Shown: piece after piece, positions 13,535 through 20,734 of the stretch
Layout of the letters: each line of letters starts with the position of its first letter
Numbering within the stretch: the first letter of the stretch is position 1
Origin: Treponema sp.
Lineage (GTDB): Bacteria > Spirochaetota > Spirochaetia > Treponematales > Treponemataceae
NCBI GenBank assembly: GCA_024690865.1
Contig: JAILON010000130.1
Span: forward strand, 1-33,270
DNA length: 33,270 nt
Direction of reading: 5' to 3'
The notes under the pieces: generated by a model
Database searches by the model: none
The model's input: only the letters and a program-made list of their open reading frames with translations
What the model was told of the DNA's origin: nothing
Translations under genes and position numbers: made by a program

Positions 13535-14815
13535 ATGGGATATAGAGAACGTATGGTAGACGAGATTCTCGGGCAGAGGATGGAAGCTTTCGGAGCCGTG
13601 TGGATTTTGGGGCCAAAAGGCTGCGGAAAAACGACCTCAGGAAGGCAGAAAGCACGGTCGGTAGTCGAGTTCCAGGACGAGGACGAGAGGGACAACCTGC
13701 TTAAGATAGCGTCCACGGCCCCTTCAAAACTCCTTGCAGGCGAGAAGCCCATCCTGTTCGACGAATGGCAGGATGCTCCCAAGCTCTTTGGCGCGATACG
13801 CAAAGATGTGGACGACTCGGGCAGGAAGGGGCAGTACATCCTTACCGGTTCCTCCTCCAATATCCCGGACACGCCCCATACTGGGACGCTCAGGATAAGC
13901 CGCCTGCAGATGTATCCAATGAGCCTCCTTGAGTCTGGGGAATCGAACGGTACCGTCTCGCTCCTGTCCCTGTTCAATGACCCTCAGGCGTTCGAGGGCT
14001 GCCGGTCTGACATGGGCATTGATGATGTGATATTCGCAATATGCAGGGGCGGATGGCCCGGCACTCTTACCATCAAGAGCAGGAAAGCGAAGCTTGAAAT
14101 CGCGAGGGATTTGTACAAGCAGACATACTCCGTGGACATATCCAGAATCGATGGGGTAAAGAGGAATCCAGACCTGGCACAGATGGTGCTGCGGTCGTAT
14201 GCGAGGAACATCTGTACCCTTGCCGAGGCGAAGACCGTCCTTGCTGACGTCCGGGCGAACTACGACGTGAGCGACACGACCATATACGATTACATAGCTG
14301 CCTTGGAAAAGCTGTTCATCATCGATGACATGGATGCATGGTCTCCGTCCATCCGTTCAAAAACTGCCATCCGGGCCTCCAAGAAGAGGAATTTCATCGA
14401 CCCGTCTGTCGCGGTCGCGGCTCTGGGACTTTCCCCGGAGTACTTCAACAAGGACTTCAAGACCTTGGGGTTCCTGTTTGAGTCCCTGTGCATTCGGGAT
14501 TTGAAGGTCTACAGTTCCCTGTACGACGGAAAGGTGTCCTATTACCGGGACCGCTATGGGCTGGAAGCCGATGGGGTCCTGCACCTGAATGACGGGCGCT
14601 ATGCTTTAATCGAATTCAAGCTGGGGGAGTCTGAGGTAGACGAAGGGGCAGAACACCTCTGCGAGATAGAGAATCTTGTTCGGAAACACAACGAGAAGGA
14701 AAGCCAGGTTCCGCTGAGGATGCCCGACCTGAAGCTCATCATTACGGCGACCCAGTACGGATACCGGCGCGAGGACGGCGTTCTGGTGGTGCCGATTGGC
14801 TGCCTCGGAAGGTAA
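13535..14815 (+). CDS. AAA-type ATPase with C-terminal DUF4143
   Basis: 426 residues. Walker A is GPKGCGKT (26-33), Walker B ILFDEWQ (73-79), and YILTGSSSNIP (about 106-116) is the sensor-like strand, giving an AAA_14 N-terminal domain. A helical middle part (LEIARDLYKQTYSVDISRIDG) leads to the DUF4143 domain, which resembles a degenerate restriction-endonuclease fold: FIDPSVAVAALGLSP, LGFLFESLCIRDLKVYS, then DRYGLEADGVLHLNDGRYALIEFKLG (about 347-372). Glu/Asp and the EFKLG triad look like an intact D-ExK nuclease site. These proteins are abundant in anaerobes and of uncertain role, with ideas ranging from defence to toxin-like behaviour. The 23-bp iterons overlapping its promoter suggest autoregulation. 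RBS is AAAGG, about 19 nt after the -10 end. Confidence 0.88.
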   Translation: MGYRERMVDEILGQRMEAFGAVWILGPKGCGKTTSGRQKARSVVEFQDEDERDNLLKIASTAPSKLLAGEKPILFDEWQDAPKLFGAIRKDVDDSGRKGQYILTGSSSNIPDTPHTGTLRISRLQMYPMSLLESGESNGTVSLLSLFNDPQAFEGCRSDMGIDDVIFAICRGGWPGTLTIKSRKAKLEIARDLYKQTYSVDISRIDGVKRNPDLAQMVLRSYARNICTLAEAKTVLADVRANYDVSDTTIYDYIAALEKLFIIDDMDAWSPSIRSKTAIRASKKRNFIDPSVAVAALGLSPEYFNKDFKTLGFLFESLCIRDLKVYSSLYDGKVSYYRDRYGLEADGVLHLNDGRYALIEFKLGESEVDEGAEHLCEIENLVRKHNEKESQVPLRMPDLKLIITATQYGYRREDGVLVVPIGCLGR

Positions 14816-14873
14816 ACGAAGCTTGCAAGCCGGCACAGAATCGTGTAGTATTGATGCAGGAAAGATAGAAACT

Positions 14874-15278
14874 ATGAGCTTGACATACAAAGACACGCAT
14901 GACTTCACGGCCGATGAACTGAAAGATTTGTTCCTCTCCGTTGACTGGTCTTCCGGCCACTACCCGGAAAAACTGCTCGTTGCAATGCGGAACTTTGAGA
15001 CCGTCATTTCGGCATGGGACAATGACACGTTGGTCGGGATGATATGCGCGATGGACGACGGCATCATGAACGCATACATCCATTATCTCCTTGTCCGACC
15101 GGAATATCAGGGAAAGGGGATCGGGAAAACGCTGGTCGAGAAGGCGAAGGAGAAATACAAGGACTATCTTAGGATTGTCCTCGTGGCGTACAACAAGGAG
15201 CTGGCCTTTTACGAACGCTGCGGCTTCAAGAAGTCGGATGACTCCAGCCCGATGTTCATAACGGACCTGTGGACGTAA
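14874..15278 (+). CDS. GNAT-family N-acetyltransferase
   Basis: 134 residues. The acetyl-CoA site is YLLVRPEYQGKGIGKTLVEKAK (71-92) with the Q/RxxGxG/A signature as QGKGIG (79-84). The C-terminal AYNKELAFYERCGFKK completes motif B, the LAFYERCGF element being typical of GNATs. Substrate unknown; single-domain size is normal. ATG 14874 is chosen over the frame opening at 14796, which overlaps the ATPase gene; an AGGAAAG lies about 12 nt upstream. It lies 58 bp after the ATPase and 15 bp before the kinase-like gene. Confidence 0.85.
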   Translation: MSLTYKDTHDFTADELKDLFLSVDWSSGHYPEKLLVAMRNFETVISAWDNDTLVGMICAMDDGIMNAYIHYLLVRPEYQGKGIGKTLVEKAKEKYKDYLRIVLVAYNKELAFYERCGFKKSDDSSPMFITDLWT

Positions 15279-15293
15279 GGGAAAGGGGCTGCC

Positions 15294-15833
15294 GTGGAAA
15301 GTAAAAGCGTAAACGGAACTGATTATGAAATCATCAGGCTTCTGGGCAAGGGCAAGGGCGGATACTCCTACCTCGCTCGGAGGGACGGCAGAGACGTTGT
15401 CCTCAAGCAGATTCATCATGAACCGTGCAGCTATTACCAGTTCGGGGACAAGATTCAGGCAGAAATCGCCGACTACAAGCGGCTGTCCGGCATTGGGATA
15501 CGGATGCCCAAGATGCTGGACGTTGACGTGGCGAACGAGCGGATAGTGAAGGAGTTCATTGAGGGCGAGACGATCTATGAGCTTGTGCTCAAGGACATGA
15601 TGAAAGATTCATACCTAGCGCAGGTACGGGAAATGTGCGACCTTCTCTATCCCGCAAAGACAAACATCGACTACTTCCCAACGAATTTCATAGTGCATGA
15701 TTCCCTCCTGTATTACATCGACTATGAGTGCAACGACTATATGGAGGAATGGAACTTTGAGAATTGGGGCATCAAATACTGGTCCAAGACTGCGGAGTTC
15801 ATGCAGTATGTGACGGAGCAGGGCAAGAAGTAG
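15294..15833 (+). CDS. Small protein-kinase-like protein
   Basis: 179 residues starting with GTG (15294). It has a minimal kinase fold: glycine-rich loop LLGKGKGGYSYLARR (16-30), the ATP-binding Lys38 in VVLKQI, a catalytic-loop-like NIDYFPTNF with Asp126 and Asn131 (spacing D-x4-N), and a metal-binding YIDYECN with Asp143 standing for DFG. The substrate lobe is much reduced, as in aminoglycoside/choline-kinase-like and RIO/Bud32-type small kinases. It could phosphorylate a small molecule or a protein. It lies 15 nt after the GNAT gene, so the two probably form one transcript that ends at the bidirectional terminator 15852-15888. Confidence 0.75.
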   Translation: MESKSVNGTDYEIIRLLGKGKGGYSYLARRDGRDVVLKQIHHEPCSYYQFGDKIQAEIADYKRLSGIGIRMPKMLDVDVANERIVKEFIEGETIYELVLKDMMKDSYLAQVREMCDLLYPAKTNIDYFPTNFIVHDSLLYYIDYECNDYMEEWNFENWGIKYWSKTAEFMQYVTEQGKK

Positions 15834-15851
15834 GAACGGATGTCCTTACAC

Positions 15852-15888
15852 AAAAGCCCCCCGGAGCCGGAGCCTCCGAGGGGCTTTT
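15852..15888. terminator. Bidirectional intrinsic terminator
   Basis: AAAAGCCCC pairs with GGGGCTTTT around an inner CGGAG/CTCCG stem. It is flanked by A and T tracts and sits between the convergent kinase-like and cellobiose phosphorylase genes, serving both. Confidence 0.85.
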
Positions 15889-15906
15889 GTTTTGTGTTTC
15901 GTTATG

Positions 15907-18363
15907 CTACAGGCGCTCGCCGTAGAGATTGTCGCGCTTCACGTCGCCCATGACGGCAACGACCTCGTTGCTGTCCGTGAGCTCGGAGTCGGGAATCACA
16001 TTGCCGTCCAGCTTCTTGCCGTTGAGCGTCAGTGACTCTATTCCCTTGCAGACGTGACAGGGGTTCTTCACGGTGATGCGGATTGTCTTGCCGCGGAAGC
16101 GGCGGGTCACCGTAAAGCCGTCCCAGGCCTTGGGGATGCAGGGGTCTATCATCATGCCCTCGTACTGCGGGCGGATGCCCAGGATGTACTGGGTCAGGCT
16201 GTAGTAGGACCAGGTCGCCGCGCCGGAAAGCCACGAGGTGCGCGCGTTGCCCGCGCGGGGGCTATAGGTGGAGTAGGTCGTCTGCGCCTGCACGTAGGGT
16301 TCGCTCTGCCGGACCTCTGCCTTGTCGTTGTAGGAGGCAGGGAGGGCGGCCTTGCAGTACTCGTAGGCTTGGTCGCCGTTGCCCAGCATGGTCTCGGCGA
16401 TGACACCCCAGCCCTGCGTGTGGTTGAAGATTCCCGCGTTCTCCTTGATGCCGGGGTTAAAGACGACTGCCCGCATGACGTCGATGCTCGTGTAGACGAA
16501 GGGTGGGGCGGAAAGCATAAGCCCATAGGGGGTAGCAAGCTTTTCTTTGACGGTCTGCATGCACTCCCTGGCCTGCTCGGGTGTCGCGGCCTGCGACAGG
16601 ACGGACCAGACCTGGGTGTTGAAGTAGACCTGACCTTCTTCGAAGCTCTTGGTTCCGTAGACCGTGCCGTCCTCGGCAATCGCCCAGATCCACCACTTGC
16701 CGTCCCAGCACTTCTTCTGTATCGCCTTGTCCAGCTTGTCGCGCTTTGCGAGCGCCCACTTTTTCTCGTCCGCCTTGCCGAGCCGTTCGGAGATGTCGGC
16801 ATAGGTCGTCAGTCCTAGCCTGAGCTGGAAGGCGACGAAAAGGCTCTCGCCGTGGTAGCCCAGCTTGAGGCAGTCGTTCCAGTCGGCGAGCAGTCCGCAG
16901 GGAAGGTCGTCCGCACCCATGTGGGTCAGGTTGAACAGGAGCGCCTGCTTGAGGTGCCCGTAGACGGTCGCCTCGCCCTTGTCCGCATAGGGAACGACTT
17001 TGTTGTAGAGGTCGAAGTTCCCGGTCTCCGCGATGAATGCGGGCACGGCGTTGAAGAACCAGAGACAGTCGTCCGAGCGGTACTCCTCTTCCTTGGGGGC
17101 TTTCTCGTGGCCGGGATTGTGGTCGGTCCTGATGACGGGGATGGCCCCGCCGCAGGCGACCTGTCCGGACAGCATGCGGATAAGCCGCTCCTCCGCGACC
17201 TGAGGGATTGCCGCCGACACGCCGAGGATGTCCTGCACGGAGTCGCGGAAGCCGAGGCCGTCGCGCTCCCCGTTGTAGACGAGCGATGCCGCCCGGCTCC
17301 ATGCGAAGGTGATGAGGCAGTTGTAGAGGCCCCACATGTTGACCGTGTGGTTGATGTCCGCATCGGGCGTTTCGGCGATGAAGCTGTCCAGCTTGGAATG
17401 CCAGTTCTTCTTGAGCTTGGCAAGCTCCTCGTCCGCGCGGGCGGTGTTGCCGAATTCGGCAAGGGTCTTGCGGCCGAGCGTCTCCGCCTCGCCGATTCCG
17501 AGCAGAATCATGATTTCCTTGGACTCGCCGGGGGCAAGCTCTATGTCCGCCTGGAGGGAGCCGCAGCCGGAGTCGCCGTATGCGTTGGAGTTCGTCGCTT
17601 TGCCGTTCACGACGGCGGCCGGCTCCTTGTAGCTGCCATAGGTGCCGATGAAGGCCGCCCGGTCGGTATCCCAGCCCTTCGCGTCAGATCCGGCGAGCGC
17701 CATCCAGACGAGGGAGCCGATGTCGCCGGAGATGGGCATGTCCTTGTCGTTCTTGCCCGCCTGCTTCTTCTTTTCCTGCTTGGTCAGGTTCTCGTGAATC
17801 GAAACGCGGAGCATGTTGTCCCTGAAGCTGCCCTGCGTGATGAAAAGCGAGTACTGCAGGTTCACCTGATCCTGCTCCGTGGACCACTGGTTGGTGAACT
17901 CGCAGTAGCTGAATGCGGAGAGCTTTCGCGGCTTGCTGCCCGTGTTGGTAAGCTTGAGCCGCCAGTATTCGAAGAGCTGGCCGAGCGGGACGTAGTAGGT
18001 CGTCTCGGACTGGATGCCGTCGTACTCGCTCGTGATTTTCGTGTAGGCCGTACCGTGCCGGCACGCGCTCTTGTAGCTGTCCAGCTTCTTGCCGACCGGC
18101 TGCCAGGAGGCCGACCAGTAGTCGCCGCTCTCCCGGTCGCGGATGTAGAAGTAGCGGCCCGGCTGGTCCATCGGGATTGCGTTGAATCTCAGGCGCATGA
18201 AGCGGCCTTTGGCACCGGACTTGTAGAAGCCGTAGCCTCCCGCGTTGTTCGTGATGACCGCCCCGTATTCGGTGGAACCCAGATAGTTGCTCCATGACTG
18301 GGGCGTATCGGGCCTCGTTATGACATATTCCTTGTTTTCGTCGTCAAAGTATCCGTACTGCAT
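15907..18363 (-). CDS. Cellobiose phosphorylase (GH94)
   Basis: 818 residues, the usual length for cellobiose phosphorylase. It cleaves cellobiose with phosphate into alpha-glucose-1-phosphate and glucose in the cytoplasm, saving one ATP. Visible features are the N-terminal beta-sandwich start MQYGYFDDENKEYVITRPDTP with the conserved SWSNYLG (23-29), the helical linker, and the (alpha/alpha)6 barrel with LLADWNDCLKLGYHGES (about 491-507), where Asp of ADWND is the catalytic acid. C-terminal RTSWLSGAATW and GIRPQYEGMMIDPCIP are family hallmarks. No signal peptide. ATG 18363 has GGAG 11 nt upstream. A promoter lies at 18437-18408. It marks use of plant-derived oligosaccharides and fits a gut or rumen treponeme. 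No sugar transporter is adjacent. Confidence 0.95.
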   Translation of the reverse strand: MQYGYFDDENKEYVITRPDTPQSWSNYLGSTEYGAVITNNAGGYGFYKSGAKGRFMRLRFNAIPMDQPGRYFYIRDRESGDYWSASWQPVGKKLDSYKSACRHGTAYTKITSEYDGIQSETTYYVPLGQLFEYWRLKLTNTGSKPRKLSAFSYCEFTNQWSTEQDQVNLQYSLFITQGSFRDNMLRVSIHENLTKQEKKKQAGKNDKDMPISGDIGSLVWMALAGSDAKGWDTDRAAFIGTYGSYKEPAAVVNGKATNSNAYGDSGCGSLQADIELAPGESKEIMILLGIGEAETLGRKTLAEFGNTARADEELAKLKKNWHSKLDSFIAETPDADINHTVNMWGLYNCLITFAWSRAASLVYNGERDGLGFRDSVQDILGVSAAIPQVAEERLIRMLSGQVACGGAIPVIRTDHNPGHEKAPKEEEYRSDDCLWFFNAVPAFIAETGNFDLYNKVVPYADKGEATVYGHLKQALLFNLTHMGADDLPCGLLADWNDCLKLGYHGESLFVAFQLRLGLTTYADISERLGKADEKKWALAKRDKLDKAIQKKCWDGKWWIWAIAEDGTVYGTKSFEEGQVYFNTQVWSVLSQAATPEQARECMQTVKEKLATPYGLMLSAPPFVYTSIDVMRAVVFNPGIKENAGIFNHTQGWGVIAETMLGNGDQAYEYCKAALPASYNDKAEVRQSEPYVQAQTTYSTYSPRAGNARTSWLSGAATWSYYSLTQYILGIRPQYEGMMIDPCIPKAWDGFTVTRRFRGKTIRITVKNPCHVCKGIESLTLNGKKLDGNVIPDSELTDSNEVVAVMGDVKRDNLYGERL

Positions 18364-18407
18364 GTAAGGTCAAGCTCCTTCGCTTTCGTTGAGTGTTGCG
18401 TTTTTCT

Positions 18408-18437
18408 ATTATATAAGACTTTCCGTCGATTAGGCAA
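18408..18437 (-). promoter_or_regulatory. Promoter of cellobiose phosphorylase
   Basis: On the minus strand TTGCCT (18437-18432), 18 nt and TATAAT (18413-18408), giving a leader of about 38 nt with a Shine-Dalgarno. It overlaps the end of nothing coding; the Uup stop is 7 nt upstream. Confidence 0.65.
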
Positions 18438-18444
18438 GCGTCCG

Positions 18445-20424
18445 CTAGGCAAGCTCGGAAAGCTCGTCCCAGCGGGCGTAGCAGGACTCAAGTTCCGCCT
18501 GGAGCTTCCCGTATTTCTCGCTCGCCTGTGCAACCCTGCCGTAGTCCGTCCCCTGCATTGCTGCCTCAAGCTTCGGCAGTTCGTCCTCAAGCTCCGCAAT
18601 CCGTGCTTCAAGCTGCTCGAATTCCTTCTGTTCCTTGAAGCTCATCTTGCGCTTCTTGTCGGGGCTGGCGGACGGGACGGGACTGCTGGAAGACTGGCTT
18701 GTGGCGCTGGACGTGTTGGCAGCGCCCGTCGCGGCCTTGCCTGCCCCCTGCTTTGCCCTGGTCGCCCGATCGCTTTCCTCTTTCTCGGCTTCAAGCATCT
18801 TGCGGTATTGCAAGTACTCGGAGCACTTTCCCACATAGCCGGAGACTGCACCGGAATCTTCCATTATAAAGAGGGTGTCGGCAACCTTGTCCATGAAATA
18901 GCGGTCGTGGCTCACGATGAGGAGGCAGCCCTTGAAGCCCATGAGGAAGCTTTCCAGGATGTTCATTGTGAAGATGTCAAAGTCGTTGGTCGGTTCGTCA
19001 AGGATAAGGAAGTTCGGGTTGGAAAGCAGCATGCGGACCAGATAGAGCCGCTTGCGTTCGCCCCCGGAAAGCGTACTGACCGGCGAATGCTGGATTTTGC
19101 CTTCAAAGCCGAACTGTTCCAGAAAGAGGGCGGCGGACAGCGTCGTGCCGTCGTTCATCTGCATGACCTCCGCCGCCTCCTTGACGTATTCCAGGACGGT
19201 CAGCGATGTGTCGGGGAAGGTCGGGTTCTGCTCGTAGTAGGCGATCGAGGTGTTTTGCCCGACGACGACGGAGCCGGAGTCCGGGGCGAGCCTGCCCGCG
19301 ATGATGTTGAGCAGGGTGGACTTGCCCGTGCCGTTGTCGCCGAACACGCCTATCTTCTCGCCCTTGTTGAACTTGTAGCTGAAATCCTGTATGACGGGGC
19401 GGGAATCCTCGCTTTTTGCCCCGGTAGCGTGATTGCCCTTGGGGAAGAGCTTGCTCACCCCGTGCAGCTCCAGCACCTTGCCGCCCAACCTGCGCCCCGC
19501 GACCTCAAAGGTGAAGCCCTTCTCGCTCTGGAACTTCTCGCGGTTTATCAGGGCCTCGTCGTGCTGCTTGCGGGCCTTGGGCTTGGTTCCGCGGGCACAG
19601 GGGCCGCGCATGAGCCAGTCCCGCTCCACGCGGAGGACGGACTCAATCCGCCGTTCGGTGTTCGCCTCTATCTCCGCCTCGGTCGCCTTCTTTTCCAGAT
19701 AAGTCGAATAGTTGCCCGTGTACAGCTTGACCCGGTTCCGCGCCAGCTCGTAGATGTTGTTGCACACCGCGTCGAGGAAGTAGCGGTCGTGCGTCACCAT
19801 CAGGACGGACCGGTCGGTCTTGGCCAGGTAGTCCTGCAGCCAGGCGATTGTCGTCACGTCCAGGTGGTTGGTCGGCTCGTCCAGGAGCAGCAGCTTGGTG
19901 TCCTCCACAAGGACCTGCGCAAGCGCGACTTTCTTGATCATGCCGCCGGAAAGCTCGCCCATCCTGCGCGACAGGTCGCCCAGCCCCAGCACGCCGAGGA
20001 TGCTCTTGACCTGGCTCTCGTAGTTCCAGAGGTCCTGCATGTCCATCTGGGAGCTCGCCTGCTCGAATTCCGCCTGTGCCGATGCGGTCATGCCCTGCTC
20101 CAACGCCGAGCAGGCGGCCTCGTAGCGGCGGATTGTGTCCAGCTTGGGGGAGTGCGAGCGGAAGATGTGGGAGGCAATGCTGTCGTCCGCGTTGAATTCG
20201 ATGGTCTGGGGCAGGAAGGAGACACCCGCCTCCTTGTTGATTGTGATCGTTCCGTCGTCGGCGGGCAGGCGGCCTGCAATCGTGTTGAGCAGGGTGGACT
20301 TGCCCGTGCCGTTCCGGCCAATCAGGGCTGCCTTGTCCCCCTCGTTCAGGCCGAATGTCACCCCGGTGAAGAGGGGCTTCTCGCGTCCGATTTTGGCGAG
20401 GTCTTTTATGGAAAGAAGGTTCAT
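18445..20424 (-). CDS. uup: Uup-type ABC-F ATPase
   Basis: 659 residues with two ABC modules and no membrane domain. Module 1: Walker A GRNGTGKST (36-44), signature LSGGMIKKVALAQ (about 160-172), Walker B LLLLDEPTNHLD. Module 2: Walker A GDNGTGKST (about 368-376), signature LSGGERKRLYLVRM, Walker B FLILDEPTNDFD. The linker WLMRGPCARGTKPKARKQ (about 270-287) and a long charged C-terminal tail with a coiled coil (FEQLEARIAELEDELPKLEAAM) are typical of the Uup subgroup, which acts on ribosomes and branched DNA intermediates. A Ser/Ala-rich spacer (about 555-590) separates the tail. The ATG at 20424 lies 7 nt from TACAAT, so it is predicted leaderless. Module 2 keeps its signature and Walker B; the D-loop Asn-Asp-Phe variant is normal. 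Confidence 0.93.
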   Translation of the reverse strand: MNLLSIKDLAKIGREKPLFTGVTFGLNEGDKAALIGRNGTGKSTLLNTIAGRLPADDGTITINKEAGVSFLPQTIEFNADDSIASHIFRSHSPKLDTIRRYEAACSALEQGMTASAQAEFEQASSQMDMQDLWNYESQVKSILGVLGLGDLSRRMGELSGGMIKKVALAQVLVEDTKLLLLDEPTNHLDVTTIAWLQDYLAKTDRSVLMVTHDRYFLDAVCNNIYELARNRVKLYTGNYSTYLEKKATEAEIEANTERRIESVLRVERDWLMRGPCARGTKPKARKQHDEALINREKFQSEKGFTFEVAGRRLGGKVLELHGVSKLFPKGNHATGAKSEDSRPVIQDFSYKFNKGEKIGVFGDNGTGKSTLLNIIAGRLAPDSGSVVVGQNTSIAYYEQNPTFPDTSLTVLEYVKEAAEVMQMNDGTTLSAALFLEQFGFEGKIQHSPVSTLSGGERKRLYLVRMLLSNPNFLILDEPTNDFDIFTMNILESFLMGFKGCLLIVSHDRYFMDKVADTLFIMEDSGAVSGYVGKCSEYLQYRKMLEAEKEESDRATRAKQGAGKAATGAANTSSATSQSSSSPVPSASPDKKRKMSFKEQKEFEQLEARIAELEDELPKLEAAMQGTDYGRVAQASEKYGKLQAELESCYARWDELSELA

Positions 20425-20431
20425 GCGGGGG

Positions 20432-20440
20432 ATTGTAACA
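20432..20440 (-). promoter_or_regulatory. Extended -10 promoter of uup, leaderless
   Basis: On the minus strand TGT-TACAAT (TACAAT 20437-20432) lies 7 nt before the ATG at 20424. There is no good -35 hexamer and no Shine-Dalgarno. Confidence 0.5.
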
Positions 20441-20451
20441 TAAAGCGGAGG

Positions 20452-20480
20452 AAAAAAAAAGGCACTGCAACGCAGTGCCT
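20452..20480 (-). terminator. Terminator of the tRNA-Ala gene
   Basis: AGGCACTGC-GTT-GCAGTGCCT stem followed on the minus strand by nine T. It lies 36 nt downstream of the tRNA 3' end and just upstream of the uup promoter. Confidence 0.9.
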
Positions 20481-20516
20481 ACAAGGAGGTGTGTTTGAAA
20501 AAAACCAAAAACACAG

Positions 20517-20589
20517 TGGAGATAATCGGGATCGAACCGACGACCTTATGATTGCGAACCACACGCTCTACCAACTGAGCTATATCCCC
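20517..20589 (-). tRNA. tRNA-Ala (anticodon CGC)
   Basis: A 73-nt cloverleaf: acceptor GGGGATA/TATCTCC with the Ala identity pair G3-U70, D arm GCTC/GAGC, anticodon loop TTCGCAA, T arm GTCGG/CCGAT with loop TTCGATC, discriminator A. The anticodon CGC reads GCG. CCA is not encoded: the genomic 3' flank continues CTGTG. The anticodon stem has two G-U pairs. A promoter and terminator are adjacent, so it is a single-gene unit. Confidence 0.93.
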
Positions 20590-20604
20590 AAATCGAATAT
20601 ACAT

Positions 20605-20633
20605 ACTATATAGAATTCGTGAACTTTAATCAA
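20605..20633 (-). promoter_or_regulatory. Promoter of tRNA-Ala
   Basis: On the minus strand TTGATT (20633-20628), 17 nt and TATAGT (20610-20605), ending 15 nt before the tRNA. The remaining sequence up to 20734 shows no gene. Confidence 0.65.
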
Positions 20634-20734
20634 GTGGGGGGCTGGGAAAAAGAGGCTTCCGGGCTTGTTCCAAATGTCCGTCCGTGTCGCAGTTTCGTTT
20701 CGGGCGGTGTCAGCGAGTTCTTCTTGAAACTGCC

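Noticed and set aside
16852..18297. Long plus-strand ORF of 481 residues opposite cellobiose phosphorylase
   Set aside because: It is antisense to an unmistakable GH94 gene with high-GC codon use, and it shows no domain of its own. The same applies to the long antisense ORFs at 16054-16818, 18808-20613, 20684-21403, 21461-22960, 22984-23844 and 24412-24816.
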